Source: CAZMVU01 sp964569295
GTDB lineage: Bacteria; Hydrogenedentota; Hydrogenedentia; Hydrogenedentales; JAGMZX01
Length of the DNA stretch: 40,042 nucleotides
Assembly: GCA_964569295.1 (NCBI GenBank)
Contig: CAZMVU010000018.1
Location: forward strand, 1 to 40,042
Direction: 5' to 3'
Part shown: positions 16,697 through 24,500 of the stretch, one piece after another
How the letters are laid out: every line of letters begins with the position of its first letter
Numbering within the stretch: position 1 is the first letter of the stretch
Program-made: the position numbers and the translations under genes
The notes under the pieces: model-generated
Seen by the model: the letters and a program-made list of their open reading frames with translations, nothing else
What the model was told of the DNA's origin: nothing
Database searches by the model: none

Positions 16697-18121
16697 TCAG
16701 GGTTGTGCGCCTGATGCGGCGGCGTCTTCCACCGCCGCAATGGCATTCAACAAGCGGTCCGGCGAGAAAGCCTCGGAAGCGTGTGCCTCGAGCTGCGGGA
16801 AGTAGGGACGCGCCTCCGGCCCCAGCATTTCAACGGTTTTCACGATGTCCCAGTCGATGTCGCAGTCCTCGCGTTCGCAGAATATCTCGACAAGTGTCGG
16901 GAAGGCTTGCGCTACTGCATCCTTCCCAACAGACGTTAGCGCCTCGGCACAGAGCTCGACTACGTCCGCGCTCTCGCTGGCGAGGCCATCCAGAAGTTTG
17001 GGGACATACTCCTCGCGCGCCAACAGATCCTCCGAGAAGCACGAAAAGAACCTTGCCTCGCACCACGCGGCGACGCTCTTGCCATTCCGCATTATGACGT
17101 GTAACACGGGTTCAAGTGGCTTGTTTTCGGCGTACCGCCGCAATCCTTCGTACATGAGCGAGGTGTCCCAGAGAATCTCCGCGGCGAAGCGGCGTTTGGG
17201 GTCTGGGTGCGCGCGTTCATTGACCGTGGCGTCGGGCGCGCCGAGGAGGCTTACGACCTCGCTTCGGTCGAGTCCCGCTTCAAACACATCGGGAACGCAG
17301 GGGGCATAGGACCAGCGTGTTCTGGGCGAACCGGTGCGGAAGACACGGCAGATGATTCGGCGTGCGCTTTCGGGGTGGAGCCTAAGCAGGATATACAACG
17401 CTGCGTAGCCTTCCGACGAATGGGGCGATGCAGCGCAATCCTTTTCGAGCCTTTTGATTTCTGCATCGGTCAGGGAAATCATCGCTTCCAGCGGTTTCCC
17501 GGTGATATGCACAATCACCTTTTCGTAGCCGGAATGGTGAGGGAATTGGTTCTCGGCGAGGAAGTGCGGCCAATCCGACTCCCAGCCGTAGAAGTCTCGT
17601 GCCTCGATAAAACGCCGCCGCAGGATGGGGAGCGCGCGCTCCTCCTCGAGCCAGCCGAGAAGAAACGCGCTGTACCTCGACCCGGTCTCGTCGAGACGCT
17701 CCAAGGCGCGCTCGATGACCTCGGCACGGTGTTGCCGCAGGAAGTCCGCGTCGTCGCGCTTCAGCACATAGCCGACGAATGGCTGGTCATAGGACTCCGT
17801 AAGCGCCCCCAACTGCACACAGAGGCCTTCCGGTCCGGCGACCCCAGCACTCGGATTGAACATCAACCAGGCGATTCTCTCCTCGTCGGTGAGCGCGGCC
17901 TTTACGGTCGGTTGGTAATAGAGCTGTTCGGGCAGCTTCGTGATATCCTCCGTCCGGTATGACGCGACGGTTCGCCGCGCCTCATCCGGAGACAACGGTT
18001 GCTCTTCGGCCAAAGGGGCCGCGGAACGGAGCACGAGCCCGAGAAACAATAACGCCAACGCGAGGCGGCCGACGCTGCAGCGACCACTTATCCGAAGGCC
18101 GGTATCTTTCAGACAGTTCAT
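16697..18121 (-). CDS. Exported HEAT-like repeat protein of unknown function
   Basis: I do not recognise a named family. The 474-residue product has a basic start and a hydrophobic stretch (about residues 18-35, ending SAAPLAEE) that looks like a signal peptide. Two regions read like HEAT repeats: ~130-170 (AFLLGWLEEERALPILRRRF) and ~375-420 (VPKLLDGLASESADVVELCAEAL). These suggest an alpha-solenoid scaffold. It has many Cys residues (for example DCA, RIICR, CEREDCD), unusual for a simple solenoid. The ATG at 18121 has AGGA six bases ahead; an upstream in-frame start at 18178 would overlap prpE. It begins 40 bases after the prpE stop, so it is probably in the same transcript. No catalytic motif is seen. 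Confidence 0.7.
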   Translation of the reverse strand: MNCLKDTGLRISGRCSVGRLALALLFLGLVLRSAAPLAEEQPLSPDEARRTVASYRTEDITKLPEQLYYQPTVKAALTDEERIAWLMFNPSAGVAGPEGLCVQLGALTESYDQPFVGYVLKRDDADFLRQHRAEVIERALERLDETGSRYSAFLLGWLEEERALPILRRRFIEARDFYGWESDWPHFLAENQFPHHSGYEKVIVHITGKPLEAMISLTDAEIKRLEKDCAASPHSSEGYAALYILLRLHPESARRIICRVFRTGSPRTRWSYAPCVPDVFEAGLDRSEVVSLLGAPDATVNERAHPDPKRRFAAEILWDTSLMYEGLRRYAENKPLEPVLHVIMRNGKSVAAWCEARFFSCFSEDLLAREEYVPKLLDGLASESADVVELCAEALTSVGKDAVAQAFPTLVEIFCEREDCDIDWDIVKTVEMLGPEARPYFPQLEAHASEAFSPDRLLNAIAAVEDAAASGAQP

Positions 18122-18161
18122 AAACAATCCTAATCTTCCCTCCCGCCTGCGACAGTTCTTC

Positions 18162-20063
18162 TCACGCCTCCTTCCCATATCCGATGCTGCCCAGTGCGGA
18201 TTCGATCTCGGTGAGGATGGCGGGGTCGTCGATGGTCGAGGGGACGCGGTAGTCCGCCTTGTCAGCGATCTTGCGCATGGTGCCGCGCAGCACCTTGCCC
18301 GAGCGGGTCTTGGGCAACCGCGGCACGACGATCGCCTTCTTGAACGAGGCCACGGCGCCTATCTCGTCGCGGATGCTCTGCACGAGTTCGGCCACGATCT
18401 CGGTCGCGTCGCGGTTCACGCCCGCCTTCAGCACCACGAGCCCGAGCGGAAGCTGGCCCTTGAAGTCGTCGGCCACGCCGATGACGGCGCACTCGGCGAC
18501 ATCCGGGTGCGTGGCGAGCACCTCCTCCATCGCGCCGGTCGAGAGCCGGTGGCCGGCCACGTTGATGACGTCGTCCACCCGGCCCATGATATACACATAG
18601 CCGTCGCCGTCGATGAAACCGCCGTCGCCGGTGAAGTAATAACCGGGGAACGGGTCGAGGTACGACTCGCGGAACTTCTGGTCGTTCTGCCAGAGCGTGG
18701 TCAGTGTGCCGGGCGGCAGCGGCAGCCCGAGCGCGACGATGCCCTCCTCGTTCGCGCCGAGCGGGTTGCCCGCGGCATCGAGAATGTTGAGGCGGTAGCC
18801 CGGCACGGTCACGCTCGGCGACCCCGGCTTGATTGGCAGTGGCTCGAGGCCCATGCAGTTCGCCGCGATGGCCCAGCCGGTTTCCGTCTGCCACCAGTGA
18901 TCGATGACGGGCACGCCGAGCCGGTCGTGGGCCCAGTGGTAGGTGTCCGGGTCGAGGCGTTCGCCGGCGAGAAAGAGGTACTTGAAACAGGACAGGTCAT
19001 ACTTGGCGAGGTGTGTGGCTTCGGGGTCTTCCTTCTTGATCGCGCGGAAGGCCGTGGGCGCCGTGAAGAGCGCGCGCACACCGTGCTGCGAGATCACCCG
19101 CCAGAACGCGCCGGGGTCCGGCGTGCCCACGGGCTTGCCCTCGTAGAGAATGGTGGTGCAGCCATGCAGCAGCGGGGCATAGACGATGTACGAATGCCCG
19201 ACCACCCAGCCCACGTCCGACGCCGCCCAGTAGACATCGCCGGGGTTCACGTCGTAGATGTACTTCATGCTCCAGCGCAGCGCCACGGCATGGCCGCCGT
19301 TGTCGCGCACGACGCCCTTGGGCAGCCCGGTGGTGCCCGAGGTGTAGAGGATATAGAGCGGGTCCGTGGCGGCCACGGGCACACAGTCCGCCGGTTGCGC
19401 CTCCTGAACGGCCTCGGCCCAGTCGCGGTCCCGGGCAGGGTCGAGTTCGGCGGGTGCCTGCTCCCGCTGCAAAATGAGGCAGGCATCCGGTTTGTGCGTG
19501 GCAAGCGCGATCGCCCTGTCCAGCAGTGGCTTGTACGGGATGACCTTCTTGCCCTCGATACCGCACGAGGCGGAAAGGAGCACCTTGGGCTTGGCGTCGT
19601 CTATGCGGATAGCCAGCTCGTTCGAGGCGAACCCGCCAAAGACAACGGAGTGTATGGCGCCCAGGCGTGCACAGGCCAGCATGGCCATGGCCGCCTCGGG
19701 AATCATCGGCATGTAAATGACGACCCGGTCGCCTTTCGACACGCCCATTTCCACGAGTACGCCGGCCAGCCGCGCCACGGTGTCGCGCAGTTCTTCGTAG
19801 GTGTAATGCCGCACCGTATCCGTGACCGGGCTATCGTAGATGAGTGCTGCCTGTTGGCCACGCCCCGCCTCGACGTGGCGGTCGAGCGCGTTGTAGCAGG
19901 TGTTCAGTTCACCGTCCGGGAACCACCGGTAGAAGGGCGCGCGGGTGTCGTCGAGGACGCGCGTGGGCTTCTTGTACCAGTGGATGGCCTCGGCGGCCTT
20001 GCCCCAGAACGCTTCCGGATTCGCCATGGATTCCTCGTAGGCCTTGCGGTATTCACCCGTCAT
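18162..20063 (-). CDS. prpE: Propionyl-CoA synthetase-like acyl-CoA synthetase (AMP-forming)
   Basis: This 633-residue cytoplasmic enzyme activates a short-chain acid with ATP and CoA through an acyl-adenylate. The ANL-superfamily motifs are complete: YTSGTTGLPKGVVRD (phosphate loop), WWQTETGW, YYFTGDGG, GRVDDVINVAGHRLSTG, and the C-terminal catalytic lysine in KTRSGKVLRG. NTCYNALDRHV near the N-terminus and YDSPVTDTVRHYTYEEL are typical of the PrpE/ACSS3 branch and less so of acetyl-CoA synthetase, so propionate is the likelier substrate, though acetate or butyrate cannot be excluded. GGGAGGA lies five bases before the ATG. It lies 98 bases after the Fe-S protein gene and 40 before the HEAT-like gene. 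No methylcitrate-cycle gene is in view. Confidence 0.9.
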   Translation of the reverse strand: MTGEYRKAYEESMANPEAFWGKAAEAIHWYKKPTRVLDDTRAPFYRWFPDGELNTCYNALDRHVEAGRGQQAALIYDSPVTDTVRHYTYEELRDTVARLAGVLVEMGVSKGDRVVIYMPMIPEAAMAMLACARLGAIHSVVFGGFASNELAIRIDDAKPKVLLSASCGIEGKKVIPYKPLLDRAIALATHKPDACLILQREQAPAELDPARDRDWAEAVQEAQPADCVPVAATDPLYILYTSGTTGLPKGVVRDNGGHAVALRWSMKYIYDVNPGDVYWAASDVGWVVGHSYIVYAPLLHGCTTILYEGKPVGTPDPGAFWRVISQHGVRALFTAPTAFRAIKKEDPEATHLAKYDLSCFKYLFLAGERLDPDTYHWAHDRLGVPVIDHWWQTETGWAIAANCMGLEPLPIKPGSPSVTVPGYRLNILDAAGNPLGANEEGIVALGLPLPPGTLTTLWQNDQKFRESYLDPFPGYYFTGDGGFIDGDGYVYIMGRVDDVINVAGHRLSTGAMEEVLATHPDVAECAVIGVADDFKGQLPLGLVVLKAGVNRDATEIVAELVQSIRDEIGAVASFKKAIVVPRLPKTRSGKVLRGTMRKIADKADYRVPSTIDDPAILTEIESALGSIGYGKEA

Positions 20064-20161
20064 GGTTTCCTCCCGTTATTTGTAGACCGCTCCGATGCAC
20101 AAACGCCATCATACTGGAATTGCGCAAAAAAAGCAGCCCCGAAAGACGGACGACTGTCCCC

Positions 20162-21397
20162 TTATGCACGCTCGACGGGACGGCCGGCGATGGTGTCGAT
20201 GTGGAATCGCCCAGGCAGGTAATAGGTGGACAGGATTTTCCAGGCCATGGCCGATACCACATCGGCGGCCCGTTCTTGTGTTCGATGCGCGGGTGTTTCA
20301 CCGGCGGCCATCTGCACCACCTCGAGCAGGTGATAGATGGGCGGCGCCTGCCGGGTGGGCATGGTGCGTGCCGCAAGGTAGAACAGCCAGCTACAGCCGC
20401 CGCAGTAGTCGATGATCAAATCCGCCCCGGCCTCCTGCAATTCGCGCAAGCGGGTGCGGGCCGCCTTGAGCGCATCGAGCAGGGAGAACCGGGCCGCGGG
20501 CGCGCACATGCCACAGCACAATGCCGTTTCCCGCGTGTGTGCCGGCTCGACGACCGAGACCCCCAGCATGGCGAGCAGTTCCCGCACCGCGTCGAAAAAA
20601 AGATCCCCGGCTACTTTGGGCCAGCAACTGTCGTGGATGACGGCGCTCATATTGAGCGGGGTCACCGGCAGCGCGCCACTGTCTATTCTGTCCCGCAACC
20701 AATCGACCATGGCAATCACCTCGAAGTCGAACTGGATGCCGAACGCTTCCTTGTAGACATATTTGAACAGGTGGTACCCCGCGAGGCACGGCATGATAAG
20801 TTGCGAGAAGTGCATGCGTGCGAATTCCTCTTGCAGGTGCAATGCGACCGCGCGCACTTCGTCGCGGCAGCCCATGCGGTACAACGGCTCACCACAACAC
20901 AGTTCCGTGGCCCCGAAGACGGGGATGCCATCGAAGACCGGCGAGTCGAGCAGGAACGGTTGCAGCAGCATATTGCACCCGGCGTACACCATCGCGCCGG
21001 CCTTGGGCGGCTCCTGCCAGTTACTGCGCCACCCGTCCACCAAGGCACGTTCGTCTTCGGGCAACCGGGCCATCGTGGCCGTGAACAGGTTCGGTTCCTG
21101 GTACGGCAGGATATAGCGCCCGCCCACCGGGATGCCCTTATCGAGATACCGCGCGCGCCAGCGCTCGAGGATAAGCGCATGGGGCCGCGCGTCTTGCGGG
21201 CAGAGCACGTTGCACGCCATGCAGCCCGTACACTGCGTGAGCACGTTCGATGCACCGCCATTCACGAGGCGCGTGAATTCCCGCTGGGCCTTTTCGCGTG
21301 GCCAGGCGAGCACAGGGCACAGGTGCAGGCACTCACCGCACAAATCACAGCGGTCCGCGAAGAACTGCGTCGATATTCTGGGTGTGTTGTTTGTCAT
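20162..21397 (-). CDS. Two-cluster [4Fe-4S] CCG-domain protein (HdrD/GlpC-like)
   Basis: This 411-residue protein looks like an electron-transfer subunit of the heterodisulfide reductase/GlpC/lactate-oxidase type. Residues 17-28 (CDLCGECLHLCP) and about 57-67 (CTGCMACNVLCP) are two ferredoxin-type motifs. The rest holds two cysteine-rich CCG-like regions (ELCCGEPLYRMG; later HDSCWPKVAGD, ALCCGMCAPA and YCGGCSW). It has no signal peptide and no FAD domain, so a partner oxidoreductase would be expected, but none is adjacent. ATG 21397 is preferred, with AGGA nine bases upstream; an in-frame TTG at 21403 sits too close to that site. It is the first gene of the minus-strand run ahead of prpE. Confidence 0.87.
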   Translation of the reverse strand: MTNNTPRISTQFFADRCDLCGECLHLCPVLAWPREKAQREFTRLVNGGASNVLTQCTGCMACNVLCPQDARPHALILERWRARYLDKGIPVGGRYILPYQEPNLFTATMARLPEDERALVDGWRSNWQEPPKAGAMVYAGCNMLLQPFLLDSPVFDGIPVFGATELCCGEPLYRMGCRDEVRAVALHLQEEFARMHFSQLIMPCLAGYHLFKYVYKEAFGIQFDFEVIAMVDWLRDRIDSGALPVTPLNMSAVIHDSCWPKVAGDLFFDAVRELLAMLGVSVVEPAHTRETALCCGMCAPAARFSLLDALKAARTRLRELQEAGADLIIDYCGGCSWLFYLAARTMPTRQAPPIYHLLEVVQMAAGETPAHRTQERAADVVSAMAWKILSTYYLPGRFHIDTIAGRPVERA

Positions 21398-21642
21398 CTG
21401 CAAGCATCCTGAGCCATCTGCTTTTTCTTGTTTCTCCCACAGTCGTTCGGTATGACAGCAGGCTGGTTGCTTTTTGCCCTGTCCTGCCGTTTTGCTTGTG
21501 CCATGGCGTGAAGCAAAAAAAGGTTTCTTAGTGCCTTAAGGAGCGTAACGGGCAACAAAAGATCACACAATTTCCAGCATTATCGCCAACCTGCAAAAGC
21601 ACAATGCCTTATCATGCGTGAACAATGCGAATCCTGGGCTGG

Positions 21643-21710
21643 TCATCCCCCGGAAAAATGGAGACACAACCTAGCGAGCCGGTCGTCAGCCGAGGCGCTT
21701 TATGGGCGCA
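21643..21710 (-). repeat. Dispersed repeat R2, copy 2 (inverted)
   Basis: On the minus strand this matches 10869-10935, including GACGACCGGCTCG and ATTTTTCCGGGG. It is roughly 80-85 percent identical by eye over about 65 bases. Confidence 0.55.
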
Positions 21711-21949
21711 TCGGCTGCGGGCGCAGGTAACGCATGGCCATGGCGCGATGACTTCGCGAGCGCGTGGTCTGCCCCCGCCACTTTCGGTCTTGCGCAACTG
21801 TCTTATAGGATGGCCCTACAGAATTACGACTGATTTGGGGGGGCTTTTACCCAGGCCTTCGATCTGGGCTGCTCTAGGTACGCCTTTCCGGCGAACGCAG
21901 TCTTTCTGAGCGTTGTGACAGGCCATAAACGAGAACGCGCTCGCAATAG

Positions 21950-21993
21950 CTGACCGGCGCGACTGGCTCGCTTGGTCCTGTCGCCATTTTCCC
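21950..21993 (+). repeat. Dispersed repeat R2, partial copy 3
   Basis: CTGGCTCGCTTGGTCCTGTC followed by GCCATTTTCCCTG resembles the core and end of R2 copy 1 in the same orientation. It adjoins the start of R1 copy B, so the two families may be parts of one larger element. Confidence 0.45.
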
Positions 21994-22014
21994 TGTATGT
22001 GTTTTTGGGCTTGC

Positions 22015-22240
22015 ATGCAGGGCACATAGGGCATGGGCCGAAGCCCACGAAGCCCTCATTCTCCCGGCTTGCGCCTGCGCGTCTATCCACAGCCGTGGCA
22101 GGAAAAGCGGTGGCAAGCCAACACACTCCAAAGGGCGCCTGCATCGTAACTCATAGAGGCAGCCCGTAGGCCGGAACCGCTCGCAGCGGTGATACCGAGG
22201 CACCCTATAACGTATGGGAAACGGCCCACAGAATACGCCT
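22015..22240 (+). repeat. Dispersed repeat R1, copy B
   Basis: Aligns with copy A (289-515) in the same orientation with substitutions and small indels. Shared blocks are GCAGGGCACA, GGGCATGGGC, CCCGGCTTGCGC, GGAAAAGCGGTGGC, CTCCAAAGGGC and ACTCATAGAG. No conserved reading frame is evident. Confidence 0.65.
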
Positions 22241-22324
22241 AAGGAATAACCGATTCGTTTGGTGGTTACAATGGCGCATGTGTGGGGCCAGCAATGGCCT
22301 CACGTCACCATGCACAAAGACAAG

Positions 22325-22360
22325 CGCCGCAACAGTTCATCTGCAATCCCCATTGCGGCG
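22325..22360 (-). terminator. Possible terminator or attenuator-like inverted repeat after tRNA-Val
   Basis: CGCCGCAA (22325-22332) and TTGCGGCG (22353-22360) form an 8-bp stem. A nested alternative, GCAAT (22343-22347) with ATTGC (22352-22356), would compete with it. It lies just downstream of the tRNA on the minus strand. Only a mixed CTTGTCTTTG follows, with no clean T run. Confidence 0.4.
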
Positions 22361-22372
22361 CGGCATCTTACA

Positions 22373-22449
22373 TGGTGGGCGGTACTGGACTCGAACCAGT
22401 GGCCCCCTGCGTGTAAAGCAGATGCTCTAACCAGCTGAGCTAACCGCCC
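22373..22449 (-). tRNA. tRNA-Val (anticodon UAC)
   Basis: Read on the minus strand, the acceptor GGGCGGT (22449-22443) pairs with ACCGCCC (22383-22377), followed by discriminator A and an encoded CCA (22375-22373). The D arm contains AGCTCAGCTGG, the anticodon loop is TTTACAC giving UAC, and the T arm contains GGTTCGAGTCC. All four arms fold canonically. With CCA it is 77 bases. Confidence 0.97.
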
Positions 22450-22465
22450 GGGGGGGGGTAGGCGT

Positions 22466-22495
22466 AGTATAGCAACGGAGTGCGTGGGCTATCAA
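22466..22495 (-). promoter_or_regulatory. Sigma70-like promoter for tRNA-Val
   Basis: On the minus strand TTGATA (22495-22490) and TATACT (22471-22466) are separated by 18 bases, each matching five of six consensus positions. The expected start point is about 10 bases before the tRNA 5' end, inside a C-rich run. This is the best promoter match I found in the window. Confidence 0.65.
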
Positions 22496-22530
22496 TATGC
22501 GGTTTTTGGAGGGCGCGGCTTGCGTCCGCC

Positions 22531-23545
22531 CTATTGAACGGTGTCGGGTTTTTCAGTATCTGGCTGGGAGGTTGCGGCATCGTCTTGGGAGGTTGCGGCA
22601 TCGTCTTGGGAGGTTGCGGCATCGTCTTGGGAGGTTGCGGNNNNNNNNNNNNNNNNNNNNNNNNNNNNNNNNNNNNNNNNNNNNNNNNNNNNNNNNNNNN
22701 NNNNNNNNNNNNNNNNNNNNNNNNNNNNNNNNNNNNNNNNCATCGTCTTGGGAGGCAGCGGCTTCTTCGCTGGGTGGGGCGGGCACACGGAAGAGGTATG
22801 CCCGGGGGTCGGTGCTGGGGTAGCCTTCGAGGGCGCCCCAGTGTACGGCGTATATCCCGGGGTCGAGCGGGGCCTGGAGGTTGATGCCGATAAGCAGCTT
22901 CTCGAGCTTGTCGATGGGGGCGATGGCGACAGGAATCGCTTCGACAGGGATGCGCACAGGCCGGTTGTAGTCGGGCGGGTCCATGTCGGGGTCGGCGGCC
23001 ATGACCTCTTCAAGCCGGTGCAGGCGTAAATCGTAGGGGGGCATTTTGTGCGACAGAATGACGGGTTTGGACGTGATAGCCTCTTGCTCGACAGGCGAGG
23101 TGATGCCGTGGGTGTCGCCGTGTTCGCGTGTGGTGAAGGGCTTGGGCTCGGTCGGGTCGGCGGGATGATAGCGGAAATCCTGCAGCAGGTAGACGCCGCG
23201 GGTTGCCGGCAGGGGCCACAGGGTGATCGCCTCGGCCTCGTTGCGGAAGTGGCTCACCTCGCCGACGGCGTAGCGGCCGGGGGTATAGCCGGTCTTATGA
23301 AAGTCGAGGGTGATGCGGCCGGGCCGGCAGCGCAGCAGGTATTGGCCCCGGCCATTGGTCATCGTTTGCACGTCCTGGCCGCGCACGGTCACGGCGACGC
23401 CGGGCAGTGCGTGGCCTCTGAAATCGCGGACGCTGCCGCTGAGCAGGGCGGTGCGGTCGCAGGCGAAACCCATGAGGCAGACGAGCACGAGGGCGGCGTT
23501 GAGACGTAGCAACGGGAAAGAGGCTTTCACGGGGGTTCCCTTCAT
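22531..23545 (-). CDS. Exported protein with carboxypeptidase-regulatory-like domain and C-terminal ATSQDDA tandem repeats (interrupted by assembly gap)
   Basis: I do not recognise a specific family. The N-terminus has a signal peptide ending near CLMGFAC; that Cys could be lipidated, but the lipobox is weak. Residues ~35-90 form a carboxypeptidase-regulatory-like beta domain (GSVRDFRGHALPGVAVTVRG, then GQYLLRCRPGRITLDF and GYTPGRY). A ~170-residue region follows that I cannot assign. The C-terminus is a run of the heptapeptide ATSQDDA ending in ATSQPDTEKPDTVQ. The 100 N break the apparent frame, but excluding them leaves 915 bases, an exact multiple of three. So the frame is intact if the missing DNA is whole repeat units. 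Start 23545 is chosen by the signal peptide; its ribosome binding site is weak. It follows the isomerase pair on the same strand, 141 bases downstream. Confidence 0.75.
22566..22749. repeat. 21-bp tandem repeat (VNTR) interrupted by 100-N gap
   Basis: Three complete 21-bp units lie at 22566-22586, 22587-22607 and 22608-22628. The first 12 bases of a fourth lie at 22629-22640, and its last 9 bases (CATCGTCTT) resume at 22741-22749, directly after the N run. The flanks therefore complete one unit exactly. On the minus strand each unit encodes ATSQDDA. Confidence 0.9.
22641..22740. other. Assembly gap (100 N)
   Basis: Exactly 100 N, a conventional placeholder length, so the true size is unknown. 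It lies inside the 21-bp tandem repeat and is best explained by failure to assemble that repeat. Confidence 0.97.
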
Positions 23546-23686
23546 TTCGCTCGGGCCGTTTTTTCTGGTCCGGCCGGTGTTCAGCGCGCCGCGGGCGAAG
23601 GGCGGCACGGGGGCTCTCGTTTTGTCCATTATCCGGTGCAGCGGCGCATGGTTCCAACCCGGGCATGGGATGGCCGGGCGCGTGTA

Positions 23687-24445
23687 TTATGCCTGGGCGC
23701 CAGCCATGAACGCGGCGCCGGCGCGGGCACTTTCGATGCTTCCGTGTGTAAAGTTGTCGTCCTGTTCGACAATGTTCCACACGACGCCACTGTGCCGGGC
23801 GGCTTCGAAGATGTCTTCCCAGGGCATGCAGCCGTGGCCGGGTTCCGTGAGGGCGGGGGGCGGGCCGGGGGTGTAGTCTTTGATGTGGAGTAGTGGCACG
23901 CGGGCACCGTAGTGGCGGATCATGGCCGGCACGTCGTTGCCGGCGACGGCGGCCCAGCAGGTGTCAAGCTGTAGCGCGAGGTTATCTGGCGCGGCGGTAT
24001 CGAAGAGGATGTCGTAAATGACCGCGCCCTCGACGGTTTCGAATTCGTGTGCGTGATTGTGGTAGCACAGGCGTATTCCCGCATCGCGCAGGCGGGCGCC
24101 GGCGTTATCGAGCGCGCGGGCGGCGTGGACCCAGTCATGGCGCGTGAGGAATGCTTCGCCGCCCAGCCACGGCACGACGACGTAGTGAATACCGAGGATG
24201 CGGGCATGGGCGATGGCGCCACCGGTGTTGCCCACCACTTCCGGGTAGCCGATGTGTGCGCTGATGGGCGTAAGGCCGGCCGCGTCGAGCATTTTTTTGA
24301 AGGCTTCCGGCCGGTGGCCGTGGGTTCCGGCCAGCTCGACACAGTTGAAGCCGGCCTCTCGGACCCGGGCGAGGGTGCCGGCGGGATCTTTATCGAGGGC
24401 GGTGCGGACCGTGTACAGCTGCAATGCATAGGGTGTCGAGGGCAT
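23687..24445 (-). CDS. Sugar phosphate isomerase/epimerase (AP-endonuclease-2-like TIM barrel), copy 1
   Basis: This 252-residue protein has the xylose-isomerase-like TIM-barrel fold of the family that includes IolE/IolH-type and tagatose-3-epimerase-like enzymes. Recognisable points are QLYTVRTAL at strand 1, GFNCVEL, SAHIGYP, CYHNHAHEFE with metal-binding His and Glu, LQLDTCWAAVAG, LHIKDY and the C-terminal VEQDDN. The putative divalent-metal ligands are present. It begins 55 bases after the related gene upstream on the same strand and shares its plan, so the two arose by duplication. With the Gfo/Idh/MocA oxidoreductase at the left of the window it suggests sugar or inositol metabolism. 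The substrate is not readable. Confidence 0.9.
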   Translation of the reverse strand: MPSTPYALQLYTVRTALDKDPAGTLARVREAGFNCVELAGTHGHRPEAFKKMLDAAGLTPISAHIGYPEVVGNTGGAIAHARILGIHYVVVPWLGGEAFLTRHDWVHAARALDNAGARLRDAGIRLCYHNHAHEFETVEGAVIYDILFDTAAPDNLALQLDTCWAAVAGNDVPAMIRHYGARVPLLHIKDYTPGPPPALTEPGHGCMPWEDIFEAARHSGVVWNIVEQDDNFTHGSIESARAGAAFMAGAQA

Positions 24446-24500
24446 GGTGTGCGGTATCCCGCGTTTTACGCAAGGGTATTCCGGGTGTTAGCCGGGCGCT

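Larger units (their letters stand above)
21398..22372. other. Long non-coding region with dispersed repeat copies
   Basis: About 970 bases without a supportable gene. The first 200 bases are relatively AT-rich and should contain the promoter of the Fe-S/prpE run (minus), but I see no strong hexamer pair. The remainder holds an inverted R2 copy (21643-21710), a partial direct R2 copy (21950-21993), a long R1 copy (22015-22240) and an inverted repeat before the tRNA. All open frames here cross these repeats and none has a recognisable domain. Confidence 0.6.

Noticed and set aside
17940..20222. 760-codon plus-strand open frame opposite prpE
   Set aside because: It lies wholly antisense to the acyl-CoA synthetase and shows Arg/His/Val-rich shadow composition with no motif.
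22553..22640. Arg/Leu-rich C-terminus (RNLPRRC repeats) of the exported repeat protein
   Set aside because: It arises only if the 100 N are taken as true length. Excluding the N, the ATSQDDA frame continues to a proper stop.
22566..22749. CRISPR array
   Set aside because: The 21-bp units are directly adjacent with no spacers, and they encode an in-frame heptapeptide.
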